NCBI GenBank assembly: GCA_029204225.1
Contig: CM055098.1
Coordinates: 55,372,282-55,436,281, forward strand
Source of the DNA: Diphasiastrum complanatum
Taxonomy: Eukaryota; Streptophyta; Lycopodiopsida; Lycopodiales; Lycopodiaceae
Direction of reading: 5' to 3'
DNA: 64,000 nt
Positions 34,390 through 48,215 of this stretch are shown piece by piece. The position numbers and the translations under genes were made by a program. Below the pieces are notes generated by a model that saw only the letters and a list, made by a program, of their open reading frames with translations, was not told the DNA's origin and did no database searches. Positions within the stretch are counted from its first letter, which is position 1. Every line of letters starts with the position of its first letter.

Positions 34390-35859
34390 GGTAGGTTGTC
34401 TTTGAATAGCACTAATAGTAGCATGTTCCCCTTACCCCTTTCGATTAGCATTGTGTACTATGCATTAGGGGGTGCAATGCATTTATTTATTTTGTGGACA
34501 ATTTGGCCATAAGGTTAACAAGCATATGAAGGCAAAGATTTTTTTTTTTTCTCAAGATTTCACCTTCAAGATCCAAATTTTTTTTTTTCTTGAGATTTGC
34601 AAATGTTTTGGGTGAAAAGCATGTCTTTGATAGAATGATTGCAAGTTTTATCCACTTGGAGATCAAATCAAACGGATTCCTTTTCTTTGTTATATTCAAA
34701 TTCTTTAGCTATCTATGCATGACAACGTTGTTCTCTAGCATGCATATATCTCCTTATCTAGCTTGGAAATCAAGTCAAGAGGATATCCTTTTTCTCCCAA
34801 ACCCAGCATCCCTTGTATGCATGCTAGTGGAGCGGCAAATTTATGGCCATGTATGACTCCTTCACTCTTACTCCTTGCCTATGAATGTTTAGCATATAAC
34901 TTTCATGCCAGATATAATGCGATCATCAAAACAATCTGCTAACCAGGCTCCACGTCTATGCAAACCTGTACCTGCCTTGGCACTGAAGTTCTTTTTTCTC
35001 GTCACCTGGGTAAACTAAGTATCTTGGAGAGGAAATCAACACTAATCGAAATGCAAAATACTCTTCATTCAGAATGTCTAGCCATGTTAACTTAATACAT
35101 TCGATTTTAGAGTCCTTCCACATACTTTGCAACATGACTGGCTTCTTCTAGGCATCTTTTGAGAATCATAATCATGGGCTATTGTGTCTTAAAGGATAGC
35201 ATCACTAAGAAATCAATTCATGGCAATACCTCTCTATCTCCTTCCACAACATACTACACAGAGATCCCACAACTGCTTAGAACATATAAGTATAAATGAA
35301 AAACTTTCCAAAATCCAAGATAATAAGAAAACAGGTTGCATGTTAACTCACTTCTTGTAAAAGCTGTGCATAAAACAGGAGAGAGGATGCATGCTAAGTA
35401 CAAACTACTAGCTTCTTGCAGAATCTATGCAGAAACATATTAACTACCACGGGTACAACATTAAAGTTTTTCAACAAACCATCCAAGGGAGCTAGCAACA
35501 ATAAGGACATTAGGAACTGAGATATCCATCTCCCACGTTGCAAACTGGGAAATATTGCTGGCAAATGCCAACTTGACAAACTAGTGTAGTTCTATCAACC
35601 TCCAGAAGAGTCCTGACTTACATTTGCAGCATGGTTGAACCAATTCTTGATTGAAGCTTGCAGAAGGTACAGTAATTTTTTGAGATCGATACCAGCAAAA
35701 GTAGAACAAGGAAATTTGTTTTGTGCAGGTTGACATACACCTCCAAAAGTGAAATTGACTAGTAAAGAAAGTAGCGTGAACCACAAATTGCATGCCAGAA
35801 ACCAGACCATAGTAAAGCCAATAACGATTGTTTACTGAAGATAGATTTGATCCACACAC
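34390..35859. other. Region downstream of the MYB gene
   Basis: No convincing coding frame. The part next to 35860 is probably the 3' untranslated region of the MYB transcript. T-rich runs lie at 34531-34585. Confidence 0.4.
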
Positions 35860-37805
35860 TCAAAAGATTGCACCAGTGTCAACAGAATGTTGTGTTGCAG
35901 CAATGGAAGGCCTCCAATCTGCTGCAAAATCTCCTATTAAGCATGCTCCAGGCATATTGTTCCATTGACAGGACCCAAGTTCCAAAACATGACCAGCAAC
36001 TGTTGGCCCTGCTCTGTAGTTGCCTGAGTGTAATCCACTGCTACTGCTGTTCTCAGGTTCTGCTGCAACTGGCTGGGCAAACGTCTCCGCAGCATAGGGT
36101 GCTGGACCATCATCCCACTCGGAAACTCCCATCTCATATAAACTTATATAATTTGGCGATGTCGAGGATTCGAGATCAGAGTAAGCCCAAGAAAGTCCAC
36201 CGGAACTTTCTTCTAGCTTGATAACAGGTTCTGTGATGTATAGCCACAAATACTAAAAATTCAATAACAAAGGACAAGTGATTCTGAGAAAAATGCTAAT
36301 AGAAAATGTCAAGAAGAAAACACTTACTTAACGTTGGTCGAGAACTGGAAGTATTCTTCCAATTATATACTTGAGTTGATGAAATTGGCTGTATTGCAGC
36401 AGTAGCTGCATAGCTCACAAATCGTGTCCCCGCATTGCTATCCTCGATCCGGAGAGTCTTGTTAGCTGATGTATGGTCATCCAGTGTCTGAACTGAAGAG
36501 AGATCCTTTGGCTGCGAAGTAAAATGGCTATTCCACTGTTTTGCTTCTGCCTCTTGGAGTAGAGACTCCAAAAGGCCACTATTACTCACATGCTCAAAGG
36601 TGTGAGCTTCAGATGGCAAGATTTTGGACGAAGACAAGGGTGTGAAGGGACTGATGAGTGCGGATGCATCGGCGCCTGCACTTCCAGCAGCCTCCACAGA
36701 TTGGCCTGAAGGGAGCTCCTGCTTTAGGCTTGAATCAAGCCCAAAGCAAGAATAAGAACCACTGGCAAAGCCATGGTAATTGGGTTGAACCCCAGGAAAT
36801 TGAAAATCAATGCCAGGATCAGGCTCCAAGGGAAAACCCCGAGCTAACATTGAATCAAGAGCAGGCTTGCAGTGAGGTTTGGGGTGATGTAACTCAAAAC
36901 ATTTCGTCATTGCATCCGAGAGTTGCGAAAAAGGCATTGCTTTGTACTCTGTCAAGTAACAATTGCTTTCAGAAGGAGAACTGAAAGCCTGAAGAGGCTC
37001 AGTCACTGATGGGGATGGCACAATCAAGGCATTGTCTGGGACTGCATTGAGAGGGATGTCACAGAGCACAACTGGTAAGGAAAACCCACCCATTGCATGA
37101 TTCAAACTCGGAATCTGGCCCTTAGGGCTAGGCAGCGCATCACCATCCGAATCTGTGTTTGAACTCACGCTGGTCGCATCGCCTTGCGAATGAACATAAG
37201 GAGAGAGCAAATGCATGCTCTGCACCTCAGGTGGGTAGACAGGCAGCCCGGCCCGCTGTCTTCGCTTAATGCGAGTGTTCCAATAGTTTTTAATCTCATT
37301 GTCTGTTCTTCCTGGCAACTACATCAACCCAAATCACATACAAACCTCAATAAAGAGCATTAAAGGTCTTTAAATCAGTTGTGAAGCTTGAAACACAAGA
37401 ATGGAGCAAGAAAAAAGCAGTTACGAATAACTTCTGAGGGGAATAGGGTGACGGAGGGAAACGAAGCACCTGGGCAGCCATCCGAGCCCATTTGTTTCCA
37501 AGCTTTGCATGTAGCTGAATGATGAGACGCTCCTCGTCCATAGTAAATGCGCCCTTCTTCAGATTGGGCCGCAGGTGATTCGCCCACCTAAGGCGGCAGC
37601 TCTTGCCACATCTAGACAGCCCAGAATGCTTCTGTAGGCTGTTCCAGTTGCCCTCCCCATGCTTCTCAACATACGCCACCAAAATGGCGTCCTCTGCAGC
37701 TGTCCAGGGACCCTTTTTCAGTAAAACTCTACCCCCTCTCCCTCCCCCTCCCCCTCCCTCTCCATTTCTTTCTTCCTCGTCCTGCAGCAACAATACCTCA
37801 TCCAT
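35860..37805 (-). CDS. GAMYB: R2R3-MYB transcription factor, GAMYB type (three coding exons)
   Basis: Exons 37805-37470, 37318-36328 and 36230-35860 give 565 codons plus stop with frame kept. Introns are 151 bp (GTGCTT..TGTAG) and 97 bp (GTAAGT..CACAG). R2 spans about residues 30-80 with three Trp 20 apart, R3 about 83-133, split by intron 1 just before [20 protein letters not shown]. The GAMYB-diagnostic stretch [20 protein letters not shown] and [17 protein letters not shown] are present. The long C-terminal part is Ser/Pro-rich with an acidic end. In flowering plants GAMYBs act downstream of gibberellin in anther and aleurone cells. A miR159-like site lies in exon 2. The start is the first in-frame ATG, before a Glu/Gly-rich leader. 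This is the only intact gene seen. Confidence 0.92.
36700..36720 (-). promoter_or_regulatory. miR159/miR319-like target site in the MYB coding sequence
   Basis: The plus-strand sequence contains TGAAGGGAGCTC, identical to the centre of miR159. Over 21 positions 16 match, with two of the differences allowing G:U pairing. On the coding strand the site encodes KQELPSGQ, the position where angiosperm GAMYBs encode a similar peptide at their miR159 site. Positions 9-19 are fully paired, including the cleavage site. Confidence 0.8.
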
Positions 37806-38107
37806 TCCAAGACTGTAAACCTTACTTTCCCCCTTTTTCCATCCGATTTTTCTCACTCATTTTGCAGCTTCTGCATTCCGGCTCTGCTCCTTCCTCCTCA
37901 ATGCCCTCCTTCTCAACAAAACCCACTTCGCCCTTTCCTCATCTGCCTTCTCCTTCCTCCATCGCCATCGCTGCATCGCTCGCTAGTTCTTCCTCCTCCT
38001 CGCCACTCGCCCCCCTTCCCTCCTCCCTTCTTCTTTCTTGCTTGCCGAGCCTTTCGAAGGTCCCTAATGGCGCGACATCATTCACGCTCGCCCACTTAGA
38101 TTCTCTC
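37806..38107 (-). promoter_or_regulatory. GA-rich 5' leader/promoter-proximal region of the MYB gene
   Basis: On the coding strand this is strongly purine-rich (GAGGAAGAAG, GGAGGAAGGAG), typical of plant 5' leaders. An upstream ATG out of frame with the main start occurs at 37860-37858, giving a short frame that could reduce translation if transcribed. Confidence 0.5.
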
Positions 38108-38128
38108 CACGTGTCACCATGCCACGTG
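38108..38128. promoter_or_regulatory. Two G-box/ABRE-type elements upstream of the MYB gene
   Basis: CACGTGTC occurs at 38108-38115 and 38123-38130, 15 bp apart, with a related CACACGTC at 38135. They lie about 300 bp upstream of the start codon. CACGTG cores bind bZIP and bHLH factors; use here is inferred. Confidence 0.6.
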
Positions 38129-38304
38129 TCAAGCCACACGTCTTGCAGATTTGACACGCGGAGACATCTGAATGGTGTTTAGAGCATCTAACGGTTGTGG
38201 CTTAAAAATCCGATAGCACTAAGATACGCGCGAGCAGCACATGGGAGGGTCATGGGGTCATGGGGGGGGTGGCCCCACCCGCACATGATAGGTCTAAGCA
38301 ATGA

Positions 38305-38322
38305 CCCCCCCCCCCCCCCCCC
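38305..38322. repeat. Poly(C) run
   Basis: 18 consecutive C, about 500 bp upstream of the MYB start codon, near G-rich GGGGGGGGTGGCCCCACCC at 38262-38280. Confidence 0.95.
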
Positions 38323-41441
<3,119 letters not shown>

Positions 41442-41506
41442 CCACCGTCCGCCGACATAGCATCATGAAGGGCATCTAGCACCCTTCAAGAGGTATGCTA
41501 GTTCCC

Positions 41507-42090
41507 CTACAAAAAATCTTCCAAATATTTGTGTAATATAAATCTAATGCTTGGAAAATCATTATGTGTAAGAAAATTTATCACTACATGTTTCAGTTTG
41601 TCACGAAGAGAACCATTTTTTTGAAATGCCTGCATCAAGCTTTTATGCTCCATTATAAATGACTCATACTCAATATTGCAGTAGAGTAATGTGTTCAGTT
41701 GTGAAGTGATCACTTTGTAGGAGTTGTATACAATGCCAAGTGAATGAATTGGCATATATGGAAAGGTAATTTTTTTCTTTTATCATATTTTGTTACGGTG
41801 TACCGCCCATGTACTGGTGAATTTGATATCAAAGTATTTAAAAAATTTCCCTTGTGTGTTTCAACTTTGGCATGGTGGATCTCAAGATAATTCAATGAGT
41901 ATATCCAAAATGGGTTAGAATCCACCCTGGGTTGATTTTTATCTAAAAACCTTTGTATATCCAAGTTATTAATGAAACAAAAAACACAATGGAATGTTTT
42001 CATAGAGTTTTGATATGTCACAAACATACATGCTATGTTGTTACACAATGCTGGAACAGAGCATGTAGTCTCACAAGAGAAGCAGCTCAA
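41507..42090 (-). pseudogene. Reverse transcriptase C-terminal remnant (Penelope-like or related)
   Basis: Two overlapping minus-strand frames (42090-41710, then 41755-41507, shifted near 41750). The readable part has VTKYDKRKKLPFHICQFIH, then SYKVITSQLNTLLY, FIMEHKSLMQAFQKNG and LKHVVINFL. The YDKR..LPF block followed by a GQL-like helix and a KxxLxxG..xxxL helix is what I associate with the C-terminal end of RTs of Penelope-like or similar non-LTR lineages. No catalytic YxDD box is included. The assignment is from memory and needs a profile search. Confidence 0.4.
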
Positions 42091-42320
42091 CTACCTGCTA
42101 CGTTTCCTACCAAGATCGTTCCAGACTACCCGGACCTTACTGGCTAAAGATCCTGCTATGACCTTCGACAAGGCCATCATCGACATCAAGGAAGAAGTCA
42201 AAGCTAGAGAGCACTATGACGACAAGAACGAAGTCTGATCAGGCTCTCTACAACAACAAAGACCAGTCGAAGAATAAGACTCATCCTAAGAGGGAGTCAA
42301 CAAGAAGGCATGACTAAGAT
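42045..42320 (+). pseudogene. Ty1/copia gag fragment, same family as element H
   Basis: LRFLPRSFQTTRTLLAKDPA followed by KAIIDIKEEVKAREHYDDKN matches the gag piece at 30.3-30.5 kb. It ends where the chromovirus LTR starts. Confidence 0.7.
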
Positions 42321-43308
42321 TGTCATGCCCATGACTGGTCTCAGGTAACATGTCCACGCTAGGGACCGGTAGACCAACAACCCGTAAGTTAATTGTGACT
42401 ATAAGGGAATTGGGGCCCTTATGCGTACATGGTCATAATTAATGGCTGTAGGCCTAAAGAGATGGTGGTGGAGTTGGTATGGGTCTATCAGTGATTCATT
42501 AGGGAACTGGATGACGTGGCCCAGATAGGCTACAGAGGTGTCCAGTGAGGTGTCATAGTGCACTACTAGTGGTGCATGGGCCTTGGAGGGTATAAGTATA
42601 CCTATTGGGCTCTCACTAGTGTATGCTTGATTCTGTGATTGGTAGCTACATGCTGCTAGTGTGATTCCTCTTTCCATGATTGTGATTAATCCATAGCTTG
42701 GGGGCTAGATCCGTACGATCAAGGTTTGGTTGGGCTAGTTTATCCACCACCCGTTCTGTTACATACCTATGTAACTAGTAGTACTTCAGATCCCTATTAG
42801 TCCATTTAGTGTTGGGGGCTACATGGCAAGGTACCCTTATGTTACAACTCCCTAGGATCATCGACTACCTTGAAGGTTCTGCACACCCCCTACCAGTGAT
42901 GACGCACCGTAACCGCCCAACCGTAGGGTGAAAACCGACCCACCCCCATGCCTTGGAGCAATCGACACAATCATGCCCGGTCAAGCCTCCTATAATAACT
43001 GGCGTCCCATACCACCAACCATCGCATTGGGCTCTCCCTAGCATACATCTCCTGGCCTAGAAATACATCCTGGCTAATGCACGTGCTCTCCATCCACCAA
43101 CTCTCGGGTAGACTGAGTGAATGGAACGAGGGAAACCCCACCACTATATAGGCATAGCACAGTGGGTCCCATCAAGCACGGTCCTGCCGGCGACATGTGA
43201 CCACCTAGGATGGTGACGTGTGGCACCTAGACATGTCGATAACTCCAGTCCTGCATCATGCCCCTTGTGAGGCCGTCACTGAAGGGCATACCGTTATGGT
43301 ACATAACA
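42321..43308 (-). repeat. 3' LTR of a chromovirus (Ty3/gypsy), minus strand
   Basis: On the minus strand it begins TGTTATGTACCATAACGG just after a purine tract (TGGAAGGGGGAA) and ends GGGCATGACA, giving the canonical TG..CA over 988 bp. It contains CTATATAGTGG, a TATA-like box, near 43147. Confidence 0.75.
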
Positions 43309-43905
43309 TTCCCCCTTCCATTAAAACGTCCTTCTATGAGAAGAAACCAGAGAATCTAAGTCTTAAATCATCCTCCTTCTCCCAGGTGTCCTCATCATCT
43401 GACTTACCTTTCCAATGAGTCAGATGTTCAGACAAACGATTTCTCAGCTAATGTCGTCGAGTGTCCATGATCCTTTCCGGTTCATGGGGTATAAAAGCAG
43501 TCAAATCCTCCAATAGAATTAGATCATCTGTAGGAATCGGGTCATCTTTCCCGCCAAGTCGTTCCTTTAAAAGACTTACATGGAATACAGGATGAACCTT
43601 AGTTCCAACAGGGAGTTCTAGTCTATAAGCATCCCTACCAATCTTGTTAAGAGCTTTGAAAGGACCGCTAAAATGTGGAGATAACTTTGGACATTTCCCC
43701 GTTTGAAGTGTTTTAGAGTCCTTGGGGATTCTAAGATACACCCAATCACCGATCTCAAACTCTCGAGGAGCGCGGCTTCGGTTGGCATAGAATTGGGCTT
43801 GATCCTGAGCCGATTTAATGCTTTCTCTATCCACCTACAACATTTCTTGCATATCATGCAAGAAATCCGTTGCAGCTTGAATCTTGAGACCTTTGAGTCC
43901 AACGG
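43309..43905 (-). pseudogene. Chromovirus integrase C-terminus with chromodomain-like tail
   Basis: 43905-43448 gives the integrase C-terminal region (FEIGDWVYLRIPKDS, KLSPHFSGPFKALNKIG, HPVFHVSLLKERLG), followed by a tail reading THWKGKSDDEDTWEKEDDL, a chromodomain core (WKG..DEDTWE). Chromodomains direct chromovirus integration toward particular chromatin. The rest of the element is missing: copia K begins at 43906. One stop separates integrase and tail. Confidence 0.85.
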
Positions 43906-46900
43906 AGATAGGGGAACACCACAAGTGACGTTCTTACGATCTCCTACGATGGAAGCCACGACTAGAGTCAACTCTCCTCTAGCATGGAATACACTATTTT
44001 CAAAGAAGCATGGAATACACTCACTAGCATCTACGAGACCTCAGATGTCTCGACTCATCTCTTCTTGAGGAAGAAGGCACTAACACTCAGAATGAGTGAA
44101 AGCACCTCAGTCAGCGACCATCTGAACGAGTTCAAACAATTGCTGAACCAACTGGCTGCAATAGGTTCCCCTATCTCAGAAGAAGACTCTACCATGTCTT
44201 TTCTTGCCAGTCTTCCATCCTCCTACGATAATTTAGTGTTGCTTCTGAGCAATACCTCTACATTGTCTCTCCAAAAATTGACAGCAAGCTTGTTTTAAAA
44301 AGAAGTCAGGAGGAAAAGCTTGTCCACATCTACGAGTACCAAATCCATGGCACTCTATTCAAATAAGCAGCAATCCAAGACAAAGGCTTCAAGTATAAGA
44401 AGACAAAGGCAGAACAGCTAGCAGCATCACAACCACAACAACAATTATATAGTCACTCATCATCCAAGACCAAGCTATTTTGCAACTATTGCAAAAGGAC
44501 CAACCACGACATCAAGGATTGTCGCATTCTCAAGCACAATGAAGCAAAGAAGAAGATGCAGCAACACCAAGAAGGGAACTCTGACAAAGTCAAAGGATCT
44601 CAAGATGAAGAGAAGGCACTGATGGTACAAGATCAATCAAGTATAAATGCCCATCATTAATATCTCGATTCAGGTGCTTCTCAGCACATGACGCCATGCA
44701 AGGACCTCTTCTCTACACTCATAGCTACAAAATCAAAGTACATTTTCTTTGGTGACTCCAGTTCACACCAAGTTGAAGGCCAAGGGTCTATTCAAATGTA
44801 GTTCTCTGATGGCATCACTAGGCAGCTTAATGGAGTACTTTATGTACCCAGATTAACAAAGAATTTTTTTTATCTATTAGCAAGATCACATATCAGGGCT
44901 ATAGAGCTTTGTTCACTGCCAACCGATGTACTATTTTAGATGAGAACTCAAAGGAAATCCTCTCTGCTTACAGAGAAGCAAATTTGTACATACTAAGTCA
45001 CGATGTTGCATTTTTTGTGAGTTGTTCATATGCAAATTTATGGCATCAAAGATTAGGTCATTTAAACATGCATTCAATCTTGTATATGCATCATAACAAA
45101 ATGGTAAAGGACATGTATATTTGCTGTCACCACAGCTAATCAGACTATCTGTGAAAATTGTCTACTAGGGAAACAACCTAGAACGAGATTTCTCAGAGGA
45201 CAAGCCAAAAGGGCGAAGTCCATCTTGTCACTGATACGTAGTGACTTATGTGGTCCTATGAGCGCACCTTCATTAGGTCAAGCTCTGTATTTTATCACAT
45301 TCATTGATGATTACTCCCGATTAGCCAGTGTAATGTTCATTAAGAACAAGTCAGAAGCATTTCGTTGCTTCAAAGATTTCAAGCAATACGTTGAGAATCA
45401 AACTGGACAGAGGATCAAGGCCCTACGGTCTGATTCAGGGGTAGAGTTCTTGTCAAATGAGATGAAGGACGGCGTGCACGATCAGTTTACTACGAGCTAC
45501 ACTCCACAATAGAATGGAGTAGCAGAGCGGAAGAACCACACACTGTTGGAAGCTGCATGATCCATGACAGTAAATTTGCATTTGCCTCAAACCTTTTGGC
45601 TAGAAGCTATCTCTTCGGCTTGCTATTTGCAAAATTGCTCTAGCACTGAAGCAGTTGATTCCAAGACACTGTTTGAAGGCTACTACGGTTACAAACCAAG
45701 TTTGAAACACTTGCGTGCTTTCAGATGTCTCTGCTATGCACAAGTGCCATATGATCTGAGGAAGAAACTGGAACTAGTAAGCTGCAGAAGATTTGGATAT
45801 TCAGCAGATGGACGTCCAGACGACATTCCTACACGAGATGTCTACATCTATCAACCAAAAGGTTACATCCCTCAAGGCAAGGAGCATCTACTATGCAAAT
45901 TGCATAAGGCATTATATGGTCTGAAACAAGCTCCAAGGGCCTGGTATGATAGAGTAAATCGTTTCTTGTTGCAGCGTGACTTTAGCTCCTGCACCGCAGA
46001 TTCAAATGTGTATCTAAAACCAAAGGGGCCAAGCTATGTTATAATAGCGCTATACGTTGATGATTCCCTAATCATTAGCAATTCAAATCAGTTGTTGCAA
46101 GAAACTAAGTCCTTACTCTCATCAGAGTTTAAGATGAATGATTTAGGTCCAGTCCATTACCTACTTGGAATGGAAATTCACAGAGATTGCACGAGCAGAA
46201 GGATCATCATAAGCCAACAATCCTACTTAATCAATATACTTCGAAGATACGACATGGAGGTTTGCAAGCCCATAGACACTCCTATGGATCCAGGATGCCT
46301 ATCCAAAGACATGTGCCCCAGAACAAAGGCAGATTAGCAAGAAATATGCAAGTACCCTTATTAGTCTATCATAGGTTCTCTCATGTACTCTATGATTTGC
46401 ACACGACTTGATATAGCACATGTTGTAAGCACACTGTTGCATTTCATGTCCAATCCAGGCCTACAACACTGTAAAGATCTACAATGAGTTTTGAAGTACA
46501 TTCAAGCCTCAAAGCACTATGCCTTGAGTTACAACGGAAATACAAAAGCTGCACTCTCTTTGATTACCTATTCTGATTCAGACTGGGCAGGAGACATGGA
46601 TACCAAAAAATACACCTCTGGCTACATTTGCTTTCTTGAAGGAGGACCCATTTCATGGAATAGCAGGAAGCAGAAATGCATTTCATTATCCTCTACGGAA
46701 TCAGAATATGTCACAGCTACGTCAGCAGTGAAGCAGATTTTATGACTTAGAAGACTACTACAGGATCTGAGATTCCCACAATTTGGTCCAACTATACTCC
46801 AGTGCAACAATCAGAGCTGTATAGCTCTGTCGTTGAAACGACGAACTCACACAAGGACCAAACATATAGAGGTTCAACTTCATTTTCTCAGAGAGAAGGT

Positions 46901-46939
46901 TCAAAACAAAGACATTGCATAAGTTACTGTCACACAGTA
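43906..46939 (+). pseudogene. Ty1/copia element K: gag-pol remnant
   Basis: Plus strand. 43906-43975 resembles the LTR segment at 46955-47030. Gag follows (FKEAWNTLTSIYETSDVSTH) with a zinc knuckle CNYCKRTNHDIKDC near 44483. Protease site YLDSGASQHMT near 44658. Pre-integrase finger ending CENCLLGKQPR. Integrase core with TFIDDYSR, RSDSGVEF and NGVAERKNH. RT with KLHKALYGLKQAPRAWY and an intact LYVDDSLII. RNase H with YSDSDWAGDMDTKKYTSGY and SLSSTESEYVTA. The integrase end is joined almost directly to VYIYQPKGY, so about 140 residues of the RT fingers are deleted. Stops and shifts occur throughout gag and pre-integrase. Confidence 0.88.
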
Positions 46940-47834
<895 letters not shown>

Positions 47835-48061
47835 TGGTTATCAGAGACAGAGGATCGCATGGCTGTCCAAGATGCCTAATGCTTCACAATCCTACTGCTA
47901 CAACAGTAGTCTTAGACTCCCACTCTTATAACCCAAAAGGATAACAAGCTTTTGATTTCGTTCCCTAGTGAATCCACGTTCCTAAAATCGCAGTTATTAC
48001 TATGTTCATAGTCTTCATTGTTTTTTTTACTGTTGGTAGAGACATCGTTTGCATTGTAATT
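47835..48061 (+). other. Primer binding site and leader/gag start after the K LTR
   Basis: TGGTTATCAGAGAC resembles the initiator-Met primer site with one extra T, followed within 25 bp by an ATG (MAVQDA then a stop). So the LTR at 46.94-47.83 kb is followed by 5' internal sequence, giving an internal-LTR-internal order typical of unequal recombination between copies. Cut off by element B at 48067. Confidence 0.5.
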
Positions 48062-48066
48062 GCCTC
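48062..48066. repeat. Target site duplication of element B (one copy)
   Basis: GCCTC here (GAGGC in the orientation of B) matches GAGGC at 60330-60334, next to the LTR start at 60335. Confidence 0.65.
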
Positions 48067-48215
48067 TGTAGTGGGTTTCTTTCCTTGCCTAACCTGAATC
48101 CAAGATCTAGTCAATCTAGCATCAAAGAGATGGAGTTAGTTGTCACACATAGATTCGTTCCCCTGAGAGTGATAGTATAGTTCAAATTTCAACATGAATG
48201 GAGGATTCACATCTA
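48067..48215 (-). repeat. 3' LTR fragment of element B
   Basis: Reverse complement of the last 149 bp of the family LTR, ending TGTAGTGGG (CCCACTACA on the minus strand). About 600 bp of LTR plus the ORF3 end and purine tract are deleted. Confidence 0.85.

Noticed and set aside
36658-36984. Plus-strand frame opposite MYB exon 2
   Set aside because: It is a shadow of the MYB coding sequence.
43618-43971. Minus-strand frame across the chromovirus/copia K junction
   Set aside because: It is an alternative frame of the chromovirus integrase running into copia sequence.
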